The position numbers and the translations under genes are program-made. A DNA stretch of 64,000 bases from CAVOHU01 sp963843385. Its GTDB lineage: Bacteria; Acidobacteriota; Vicinamibacteria; Vicinamibacterales; JAKQTR01. Below are positions 57,529-64,000 of the stretch, in pieces (the first letter of the stretch is position 1; each line of letters starts with the position of its first letter). The notes under the pieces were generated by a model. It was not told the DNA's origin, made no database searches, and saw only the letters and a list, made by a program, of their open reading frames with translations. Location: the NCBI GenBank assembly GCA_963843385.1, contig CAWJJY010000007.1, forward strand, positions 62,001 through 126,000, read 5' to 3'.

Positions 57529-58830
57529 CACGATCGGCACGTCAAGGTCAGCGACGCGGCGGTCTCTCACGGCGAGGGCGAGGAGGCCGCCGCTGGCCAG
57601 CACGGCGCCGAGCGCCATGAGACCGATGGCGAAGCTGTTGGTCGTGTCCTTGATGTAGCCGAACGCGTACGGGCCGACGAATCCTCCGATGTTGCCGATG
57701 GAGTTGATGAGCGCAATGCCGGCCGCCGCCCCGACGCCGCTGAGGAACGAGGTCGCCTGCGTCCAGAACGGTCCGTACATCGACGACAGGCCCAGCATCG
57801 CCACCGACAGGAGCGCGAGCGAGGGCACGAGGCCGTGGACCAGCCCGCTCAGCGCAAAGGCCGTCCCGCCGATCGCTGCGGGGATGGCGATGTGCCACCG
57901 CCGTTCGCCGGTCCGATCCGAATGCCGTCCGACGGCCACCATGCCGACCGCCCCGAGCATGTACGGAATCGCGCTCAGCAGCCCGACGAGGAAATCGCTG
58001 CCCTTCGAATTCGAACGGATAATCTGAGGCAGCCAGAAGCCCATCCCGTAGAGCGCAATCGGAATCGTCAGGTACACGAGCGCCATCAGCCACACGCGGC
58101 CATCACTGAGCGACGCCGCCACGCTGTGCGCCCCGGCGGTTCCCGCCGACTCTTCCGAGAGCTTCGCCTCGAGCGCCGTGCGCTCGTCGGGCGTGAGCCA
58201 CTTCGCGTCGGCGATCCGGTCCGGCAGGTACACCAGCACGGCGAAGCCGAGCAGGACGGCGGGCAGCCCTTCCATCAGAAACAGCCACTGCCAGCCCTGC
58301 AGCCCCCACGCCCCGTGCATCGTCAGCAAGGCGCCCGAGATCGGGCCGCCGACGATGCCGGCCACAAGTGTGGCGGCGACGAACGAGGCGATCGCCCGAG
58401 CGCGCTCTCGAGCCGGAAACCAGAGGGTCAGGTAGAAGATCACCCCCGGAAAGAAGCCTGCCTCGGCGATGCCGAGCAGGAAGCGCACGAGGTAGAACGA
58501 GGCCGGCCCCTGCACGAGCATCGTCGCAGCCGAGACCAGGCCCCACGAGATCATGATCCGCGCGATCCACAGACGCGCGCCGACGCGCGCCAGGATCACG
58601 TTGCTCGGCACCTCGAACACGACATAGCTGAGGAAAAAGATGCCGGCGCCCAGTCCGTAGGTCGTCGCCGTGAGCCCGATGGCCTGGTTCATCTGCAGCG
58701 CAGCGAAGCCGATGTTGATGCGGTCGAGGTACGCCACGATGTACAGGAGGAACACGAACGGAATGAGGCGGGCGCGCGCCTTCGCCGTCGCCGACGCGAG
58801 CGGATCCCTGCCGGTGCCGGGCGCCGTCAT
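57487..58830 (-). CDS. MFS transporter, anion:cation symporter group
   Basis: A 447-aa transporter with 12 predicted helices. The first helix and loop read RLIPFVFLLYIVAYLDRINI; the D-R-x-N motif belongs to the ACS (anion:cation symporter) family that carries tartrate, phthalate, glucarate and other organic acids. Further landmarks are ARIMISWGLVSAATM, FLLGIAEAGFFPGVIFYLTLWFP (in part) and GIALINSIGNIGGFVGP. It should import an organic acid. It heads towards the NHL genes and overlaps copy 2 at the 3' end, and lies after the 2-hydroxyacid dehydrogenase gene on the same strand. Confidence 0.88.
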   Translation of the reverse strand: MTAPGTGRDPLASATAKARARLIPFVFLLYIVAYLDRINIGFAALQMNQAIGLTATTYGLGAGIFFLSYVVFEVPSNVILARVGARLWIARIMISWGLVSAATMLVQGPASFYLVRFLLGIAEAGFFPGVIFYLTLWFPARERARAIASFVAATLVAGIVGGPISGALLTMHGAWGLQGWQWLFLMEGLPAVLLGFAVLVYLPDRIADAKWLTPDERTALEAKLSEESAGTAGAHSVAASLSDGRVWLMALVYLTIPIALYGMGFWLPQIIRSNSKGSDFLVGLLSAIPYMLGAVGMVAVGRHSDRTGERRWHIAIPAAIGGTAFALSGLVHGLVPSLALLSVAMLGLSSMYGPFWTQATSFLSGVGAAAGIALINSIGNIGGFVGPYAFGYIKDTTNSFAIGLMALGAVLASGGLLALAVRDRRVADLDVPIVLPVPGGANRLPDE

Positions 58831-58927
58831 CCGGTCCTCCCCGCGAGCGCCGCGGCTGACCTCCGGCTGACCGGGCGGGACCTGGCCGAGCTCGGGGCGC
58901 GCCCCGGCGTCAACGCACGCAGCCAGT

Positions 58928-59923
58928 TCACGGCTTGAGCCAATCCAGACGGGGCAACACCTCGGGATTGACTGGCGAGCGCGGGCGCTGGCCGGTGAGC
59001 GCGCGGGCCACCTCCTCGGCGGCCTTGGTCTGAAGTTCCGTCACGGCCTCCACCGACGACCACGCGGAGTGGGGCGTCAGGATGACATTGTCCAGGCCGG
59101 CGAGAGGCGAGTCCGCGGGAGGAGGCTCCTGCGGGAGCACGTCCAGCGCCGCCCCGCCCAGCCGCCCCGTCTTCAGTGCGTCAGCCAGGTCCGAGACGTT
59201 CACCATCGGGCCGCGGGAGGTGTTCACGAGAAACGCGCCGGGCTTCATCGACTTGATGGTCGCGGCGTTGATGAGGTTGCGAGTCTCATCCGTCAGCGGC
59301 GCGTGCAACGACACCACGTCGCTTTCAGAGAGCAGATCGGCCAGACTCACGAGGCGCACGCCGAGGCCGGCGGCGGTCTCGGGCGACACGTACGGATCGT
59401 GAGCGATGACCTGCAGTCCGAACGCCTGCGCCTTCGGCGCGACGGCTCGCGGAATCTTGCCGAAGCCCACCAGGCCGAGGACCCTTCCCCGAAGCCGGTG
59501 AATGGGAGCCAGCCCGGGAACGCTCCACGTCCCTGATCGCACACGGCGATCGGACAACGGCACCTTGCGAGCGAGCGCCAGGACGAGCGCCATCGTGTGA
59601 TCCGAGACCTCGTCCACGCAGTAGTCCGGCACGTTGGTGACCACGATCCCCGCGGCGGTCGCGGCACGCACGTCCACGTTGTCGACGCCTATCCCGTAGC
59701 GGGCGATAAGCCGGCAGCCGGAGAGCCTGTTGATGACCTTCGCCGGCACCGGCGCGTAACAGACCAGCAGGGCGTTCGCTCCCTGGACGTGGGCCAGCAC
59801 CTCCTCCGCCGTCTTGCACTGCGCCGGGCGCAAGTCGACCCCCAAGGGGCCCAGGATCTTCTTCTCCGGATCGAGATTCGGGAAGACGTAATCGGTGATG
59901 GGGACAATCGGTGCGCTGCTCAT
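58928..59923 (-). CDS. D-isomer-specific 2-hydroxyacid dehydrogenase family protein
   Basis: A 331-aa dehydrogenase of the D-2-hydroxyacid/CtBP type. Catalytic residues are Arg237 (FLVNTSRGPMV), Glu266 (DVLPQEPP) and His285 (LTPHSAW). The NAD motif at 150-160 reads GLVGFGKIPRAVA, with Pro where the third Gly of GxGxxG is normally found. It probably interconverts a 2-hydroxy acid and a 2-oxo acid. The start is 2 nt from the M24 gene's stop, so they are co-transcribed. Confidence 0.88.
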   Translation of the reverse strand: MSSAPIVPITDYVFPNLDPEKKILGPLGVDLRPAQCKTAEEVLAHVQGANALLVCYAPVPAKVINRLSGCRLIARYGIGVDNVDVRAATAAGIVVTNVPDYCVDEVSDHTMALVLALARKVPLSDRRVRSGTWSVPGLAPIHRLRGRVLGLVGFGKIPRAVAPKAQAFGLQVIAHDPYVSPETAAGLGVRLVSLADLLSESDVVSLHAPLTDETRNLINAATIKSMKPGAFLVNTSRGPMVNVSDLADALKTGRLGGAALDVLPQEPPPADSPLAGLDNVILTPHSAWSSVEAVTELQTKAAEEVARALTGQRPRSPVNPEVLPRLDWLKP

Positions 59924-59925
59924 CG

Positions 59926-61182
59926 TTATGGCCTGAAATCAGGTGCGTGTTCGACGAGGGTGAAGATCCGATTCCCGTCGTCGGTGACCAGCACGTTCTC
60001 TTCCAGCCGGACCGTCTGTTCGAGCAGCGGATGCCCGGCGAACGTCTCGACCGCGAAGTACATGTTCGGCTTGATCTCGGCCGGGTAGTCCATCGCGTAC
60101 GAGCGGGAGATCCACATGCCTTCGTACAGCGTCAGGCCGATGCTGTGGGCGAACTGCTGAAGCGTGACCGTGCCGTACTTGTCGTCGTCATATTCCGGGA
60201 ACTGGCGCGCCACGTCCGCGGTGGTGTTGCCCGGCTTGAGCTTCTCGATGCCGGCATAGAGGGAGTCGTAGCACTCCTTGTAGAGGTCGAGCTCCTTTGG
60301 CGTCGGCTTGGCCGCCACCTTGAAGCAGCGCACGAAGTCGACGAAGTACCCCGACGGGCCGATGGCGTTGATGTCGACGATGACCATGTCGCCCTGCCGG
60401 ATGATCTTGTCGGTGGCCCAGCGGCGGTAGGGGCTCGTGTTCCCCCCGGAGGCGACGATGATGTCGTAGATCACCTCGCAGCCCTGGGAAATCATGTACT
60501 CGTGAACCTTGGCCTCGAGGTCGCGCTCCCGCACGCCGGGCTTGGCCCACTCGTTCATGACGCGCCACATGGCCGCGTCCCCGATCGTGCTGGCCTGTTT
60601 GAGCAGCTCGATCTCGTCCGGCGTCTTGACCACGCGGGCCGCCGACATGGCCGGCCACCCGTTGACCACCTTGAGGCCCTTGTCCACGAAGGCGCCGTAG
60701 GCCGGCATGTCCAGGTTGTCGATGCCGATGCGTTCCTTCTCGACCTTGTGCTCCTTGAGGACTTCGATCACCGTGTCGGCCATGCGGGCGACCATCATGG
60801 GCTGCGCACCCTCGGTCCACTGCCACGTGATGGCGGGCTTGATGCGGCCCTCCATCCACGGCAGATCGATCTTGGCGCACTCCAGGTCGGACCCGGCGGT
60901 TTCGAACAGGATCGGCTCGCCGTCCCGCGGCAGCACGCAGTAGCGGATGTTGATGTTGTACTTCCAGTTGCCCTGGTACGACCCGGTGACGTAGCGGATA
61001 TTGGCTCCCGCAAACAGCACCAGCGCGCCGAGGTCGAACTTCGCCAGCTGTTCCTTGGCCCGCGCCAGCCGCTGCTCGCGCAGCCGGAGCGGGTCCACCC
61101 GCGCCTGCCAGTCGGCAATGGTCGTGCTGTAGACACGGCGGGGAAGCGTGTGGTGCGGTTTACCGATGAAACTGATGTCCAC
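59926..61182 (-). CDS. M24 family Xaa-Pro peptidase-like protein
   Basis: A 418-aa paralogue of the protein at 48255. The N-terminal domain has FDLGALVLFAGANIRYVTGS. The M24 core has both aspartates (VIVDINAIGPSGYFVDFVR), His in AHSIGLTLYEGMW, Glu in YFAVETF and Glu in VRLEENVLVT, so all five metal ligands are present; the second His of the usual HExP motif is Tyr. It could be a prolidase or an amidase. It is adjacent to the 2-hydroxyacid dehydrogenase, mirroring the dehydrogenase/M24 pair on the plus strand. Confidence 0.87.
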   Translation of the reverse strand: MDISFIGKPHHTLPRRVYSTTIADWQARVDPLRLREQRLARAKEQLAKFDLGALVLFAGANIRYVTGSYQGNWKYNINIRYCVLPRDGEPILFETAGSDLECAKIDLPWMEGRIKPAITWQWTEGAQPMMVARMADTVIEVLKEHKVEKERIGIDNLDMPAYGAFVDKGLKVVNGWPAMSAARVVKTPDEIELLKQASTIGDAAMWRVMNEWAKPGVRERDLEAKVHEYMISQGCEVIYDIIVASGGNTSPYRRWATDKIIRQGDMVIVDINAIGPSGYFVDFVRCFKVAAKPTPKELDLYKECYDSLYAGIEKLKPGNTTADVARQFPEYDDDKYGTVTLQQFAHSIGLTLYEGMWISRSYAMDYPAEIKPNMYFAVETFAGHPLLEQTVRLEENVLVTDDGNRIFTLVEHAPDFRP

Positions 61183-61229
61183 GTGGCTCTCCTTTCAACG
61201 GGCTCCCTCTTCGGTGCCCCTCACCTGAA

Positions 61230-62363
61230 TCACCTGTCCTTCGGCCCCGGCCCGCCCGGGAGGGCCGACGAGTCCTGGAGCAGCTGCGCCAGGTACCTCT
61301 GCCAGGCTGCGGCCTGAAAGAACGCGTAGTGGCCGTGCGCCGGGGACGACGGCGGCAAGAGCACGAACGTGCCGTGCTTCACCTTCTTCATCTCCCGCTC
61401 CGCGACGCCAAGCTCGGCGGGATTCCAGAAATCTTCCTGCGGGTTGACCAGCACGAGATGGGCGCGGATCTTCCCGAGGTCCCCGGACGGGTTGTAGTTG
61501 CGCGAGGCGTCGTACTGGTAGATGAAGTTGTTGGCGTCGGTCGTCTTCAGGTTGTCTTCGATGTACTTCTCCACGAATCGATCGGCCAGGGCGGCGGTTG
61601 GATAGTCCAGCTGCCACAGCGTCGGCACGCTCCCAACCACGAGCAGATGGCCGAGCGCGGCGCGCAGGCCGTAGGGCTGCGCCGCGTAGTTCCCGTTGTT
61701 CCAGCCCGGGTCCTTCTTGACGTCGTCGATCATGATTCGCCGGACCATCCGGTTGCGACCGCCGATCTCGACCGGCAGGCACGAGAGCAGCATGAGGGCG
61801 TCCATGTCGTCGGGGTCCGATTCCGCCCACATGAATCCCTGCATGCAGCCCATCGAGGTGCCGACGAGAAGGCGAAGGTGCGACACCTGCAGCCCCTGGG
61901 TCAGGAGGAGCTGCGATGCGCGGATCATGTCCGAGTAGTCGTAGTGCGGGAACCGGGCCCGCAGACCGTCGCTCGGCTTGGTCGACTTTCCGGCGCCGGC
62001 GCCGAGCTGATCGGGAAGGACGACGAAGTACTTCGAGGTGTCCAGCACCTGGCCGGGACCGAAGAGCACGCCGGCGAACGACGGCACCATGAAGACCCCG
62101 CCGCGCCGGTTGGTGCCGTGGAGAATCAGCACGGCGTTCTTCGCGCGGCCGCTGCTGTCTCGCTCGAGCGTGCCGATTGTCGTGTAGTGCAGGCGGACTT
62201 CGGGCAGCGACTGACCGTCGGAGAACCTGAAGTCGCGCACGACGAAATCGCCTTCCCTGGGCGGGACAGCGGTCAGCGGCGCGTTCTGCTGCGCAACGAC
62301 GGACGCCGCGGTGCCCGCGAGCACGGCCATCAGGGCGAGCCGTCGCCACACACTGGCTTTCAT
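61230..62363 (-). CDS. Secreted alpha/beta hydrolase, MetX-like
   Basis: A 377-aa protein with signal peptide (VWRRLALMAVLAGTAASVVA). It resembles homoserine O-acetyltransferase-type hydrolases: VRLHYTTIGTLERDSSGRAK, AVLILHGTNRRGG, nucleophile elbow LLVGTSMGCMQGFMW, Asp in LVNPQEDFWNP and His in SPAHGHYAFFQ. A secreted form is unlikely to make O-acetylhomoserine; an esterase or acyl-amide hydrolase role is more plausible. ATG 62363 is chosen as the start of the signal. It lies 47 nt before the M24 gene, in the same operon. Confidence 0.85.
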   Translation of the reverse strand: MKASVWRRLALMAVLAGTAASVVAQQNAPLTAVPPREGDFVVRDFRFSDGQSLPEVRLHYTTIGTLERDSSGRAKNAVLILHGTNRRGGVFMVPSFAGVLFGPGQVLDTSKYFVVLPDQLGAGAGKSTKPSDGLRARFPHYDYSDMIRASQLLLTQGLQVSHLRLLVGTSMGCMQGFMWAESDPDDMDALMLLSCLPVEIGGRNRMVRRIMIDDVKKDPGWNNGNYAAQPYGLRAALGHLLVVGSVPTLWQLDYPTAALADRFVEKYIEDNLKTTDANNFIYQYDASRNYNPSGDLGKIRAHLVLVNPQEDFWNPAELGVAEREMKKVKHGTFVLLPPSSPAHGHYAFFQAAAWQRYLAQLLQDSSALPGGPGPKDR

Positions 62364-62430
62364 CCTCGCTCCACCGCTCCGAGGAGACAACCTCACCGAA
62401 TCGCCACCGCCGTGGATTCCGCTCGCCATC

Positions 62431-63501
62431 TCAGGCTAACCGCAGCATCTTCGCCGCGTTGCCGCCGAGTATCGCCGCCGTTTCGTCGGGCTTCAGCCCG
62501 GCCTCGCGGATGAAGTTGGCGGAGACCTTGTACATGTCACCCGTTTCGTACGGAAAATCAGATCCAAACACCATCTTGTCGGCGCCAAACGCGGCGATCG
62601 ACGCGTGGAGAGCCGGGACATCGCCGTAATCGACGGTGTCGTAGTACATCCTGCGCAGCGCGAGACTCGGCCGCTCCGGCATCTGCGGGTACTCCCACGT
62701 CGAGACGCTGTCCAGGCGCTTCAGCAGCACCGGAAGCGCGCCTCCCAGGTGCGGGACGATGATCGTCACGTTCGGGAATTTCCTGGGAATCCCCTGTTGA
62801 ATCAGGTGGAGGGCCGCGACCGAGTCCTCGGTGGGCGCGCCGATCATCCATGTCAGATGGTGATCCGCGATGAGGGGTGAGTACACCGAGTTGCCGGCCG
62901 GATGGAGGCACAGCGCGGTCGATCGCCGGTTCATCTCCTCGAACACGGGCAGGAAGGCGGGATTGGCGACCGACTTGTCGAGGATCATGGTCGAGAGGCC
63001 GACGCCAACCGCTCCCAAGTCGAACGCGCGTTGCAGTTCCTTCAGCGCCTCGTCGACGTGCGGCATCGGCAAGGCAGCGAAGAACCGGAACTTCCTCGGC
63101 CAGGTGCGGGCGGCGTCCGCGAGCAGGTCGTTCGCCATCCTGGCCGCGGTGACGGCGTTCGTCTTGTTCTCGAAGTGCGGCACCTGCGGAGAGACCGACA
63201 GGATCTGCAGGTCGACAGCGGCGGCGTCCATGAGCGCGAAGCGCGCATCCATCTCGCCCGGCGCAATTCCCGCCTTCCGGCCGCGCTGGGTCCCGGTGTC
63301 CAACTTGCCGTAGCGCTGCACGAGATCGAGGTACGCCTCCGGGAAGAGGTGCGCATGCACGTCGATGACGGGACCCTTCTGTTCCCGTCCGGCGGCCCGA
63401 TTCACGAACTCGGGAAGCCCCGCCCACAAGAAACCGGCCGCGGCCAACGTCCCGGCGCGTAACACGTCGCGGCGTCCCCAGCCTCCGTCATCTCGTTTCA
63501 T
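62431..63501 (-). CDS. Tat-exported amidohydrolase (ACMSD-like)
   Basis: A 356-aa metal-dependent hydrolase. The N-terminus has a twin-arginine signal (GWGRRDVLRAGTLAAAGFLW). The amidohydrolase-2 fold shows VIDVHAHLFPEAYLDL (metal-binding HxH), His in ALCLHPAG, His in IIVPHLGG and Asp in FGSDFPYETG. Relatives decarboxylate aromatic acids (ACMSD, gamma-resorcylate) or hydrolyse lactones and amides. Tat export suggests folding with metal in the cytoplasm before secretion. It is upstream of the MetX-like hydrolase with a 67-nt gap. Confidence 0.87.
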   Translation of the reverse strand: MKRDDGGWGRRDVLRAGTLAAAGFLWAGLPEFVNRAAGREQKGPVIDVHAHLFPEAYLDLVQRYGKLDTGTQRGRKAGIAPGEMDARFALMDAAAVDLQILSVSPQVPHFENKTNAVTAARMANDLLADAARTWPRKFRFFAALPMPHVDEALKELQRAFDLGAVGVGLSTMILDKSVANPAFLPVFEEMNRRSTALCLHPAGNSVYSPLIADHHLTWMIGAPTEDSVAALHLIQQGIPRKFPNVTIIVPHLGGALPVLLKRLDSVSTWEYPQMPERPSLALRRMYYDTVDYGDVPALHASIAAFGADKMVFGSDFPYETGDMYKVSANFIREAGLKPDETAAILGGNAAKMLRLA

Positions 63502-63519
63502 TGGTCCTCTGCCTCCCGC

Positions 63520-64000
63520 TCATGAGGACATTTCCTTCGGGCGGAGCCCCAGCGCCAGCACTGCGGCGATCATCGAGAACAGCGAGATCTGCACTCCGAA
63601 CGCGGCCGCCCAGCCGATCCGGTTGGCGAAGAACCCCATCAGGTAGCCGGCCAGCGCGCTCGAGGTGTAGAGGCTCGTGACGAACATGCCGGATCCACGG
63701 CTCGAAAGGCTGCGCTGCACGGACCTCACGTGATAGCCGGCCAGATTGACGTAGAGGATCGCGCTCCCGACAACGCCGTAGGTGAACGTCAGCAGGCCCT
63801 GCACACCGGTCGACGCCGGCCCTGACACGAAGAGATACCCGAGCACGGAGGTCGACAGGAACGCGCCGCACAACACGGCTCTCGGCGAGAACCTGTCACC
63901 CAGCCAGCCGCCCCCAATCGACGCCAGCGCGCCGACGCCGAAGAAGCTGTAGACGAATCCCGCGGTCGCCGCCGGGAACGCCAGGCCCTTTGGATCGCGC
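63520..64000 (-). CDS. MFS transporter, C-terminal part (runs off the right edge)
   Basis: The last 159 codons of a major facilitator protein: FPAATAGFVYSFFGVGALAS, GGGWLGDRFSPRAVLCGAF, GLLTFTYGVVGSAILYVNLA, SALAGYLMGFFANRIGWAAA, ending GLRPKEMSS. The GGWLGDRFSPR loop is the conserved MFS inter-helix motif. The start lies outside the window. The stop is 19 nt before the amidohydrolase start, so it belongs to the same operon and is probably a second importer or exporter. Confidence 0.85.
   Translation of the reverse strand, partial: RDPKGLAFPAATAGFVYSFFGVGALASIGGGWLGDRFSPRAVLCGAFLSTSVLGYLFVSGPASTGVQGLLTFTYGVVGSAILYVNLAGYHVRSVQRSLSSRGSGMFVTSLYTSSALAGYLMGFFANRIGWAAAFGVQISLFSMIAAVLALGLRPKEMSS

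Noticed and set aside
59911..61317. Long plus-strand open frame opposite the M24 gene
   Set aside because: Composition is that of an antisense frame; the minus strand carries a clear M24 peptidase.
61230..62363. Considered as metX (methionine biosynthesis)
   Set aside because: It has a signal peptide and sits in a catabolic cluster, so only the hydrolase fold is claimed.

Overview
This is a GC-rich bacterial chromosome segment with no rRNA, tRNA, CRISPR array, prophage or complete insertion sequence that I could recognise. The gene content is typical of Acidobacteriota, most likely Vicinamibacteria (subgroup 6): DUF5916 outer-membrane barrels, SBBP, kelch, NHL and LVIVD propellers, TIGR03067, a bactofilin, soluble PQQ sugar dehydrogenase, and many secreted peptidases and amidohydrolases. 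The taxonomic placement is inference from gene families, not from a marker gene.

Layout. 1-4.4 kb: a large secreted kelch/FN3 protein whose frame runs off the left edge, then a decayed patch with an IS91-like transposase remnant. 4.5-8.4 kb: a uvrA-like gene translationally coupled to a nucleotidyltransferase. 8.5-10.9 kb: ECF sigma factor, anti-sigma-like membrane protein, secreted protein and a 40-aa membrane peptide, followed by a TIGR03067 relic. 10.9-16.4 kb: histidine phosphatase, an ABC-2 exporter pair, a zinc-ribbon ORF, a frameshifted lipoprotein and a PQQ sugar dehydrogenase. 16.6-27.5 kb: decayed vapBC, a large subtilase, a two-gene unit with an in-frame TGA, a frameshifted DUF5916 gene with two relics elsewhere, a PQQ-like propeller and a DUF296 relic. 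27.7-34.7 kb: a 1,156-aa SBBP/FN3 secreted protein and a FecR-OmpA-CHASE2/HD-GYP signalling operon. 34.8-40.6 kb: M36-like metallopeptidase, a repeat-rich PEGA protein, a 64-bp tandem array in front of an AraC regulator, a beta-barrel and a small membrane protein. 40.6-47.2 kb: S10-like peptidase, TerB/DUF697 protein, bactofilin-methyltransferase pair and two duplicated DoxX genes.

47.3-64 kb is the most coherent metabolic block. The plus strand carries a beta-hydroxyacid-type dehydrogenase, an M24 peptidase, a PIG-L deacetylase, an aromatic amino-acid decarboxylase-like PLP enzyme, an LVIVD secreted protein and two NHL propellers flanking an NTF2-like protein. The convergent minus strand carries an MFS transporter, a 2-hydroxyacid dehydrogenase, a second M24 peptidase, a MetX-like hydrolase, a Tat-exported amidohydrolase and a second MFS transporter. 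Both halves pair an M24 protein with an NAD-dependent dehydrogenase. I read this as an uncharacterised catabolic locus for a small amide- or peptide-like substrate; the substrate cannot be read from the sequence.

Two cross-cutting observations. Several otherwise well-preserved genes carry single-base frameshifts, mostly one extra G in a G run, and two carry one in-frame TGA; this could be decay or consensus error. Three start codons (8499, 25765, 38314) lie exactly 8 nt after a TAGAAT/TATGAT hexamer, which predicts leaderless transcripts.
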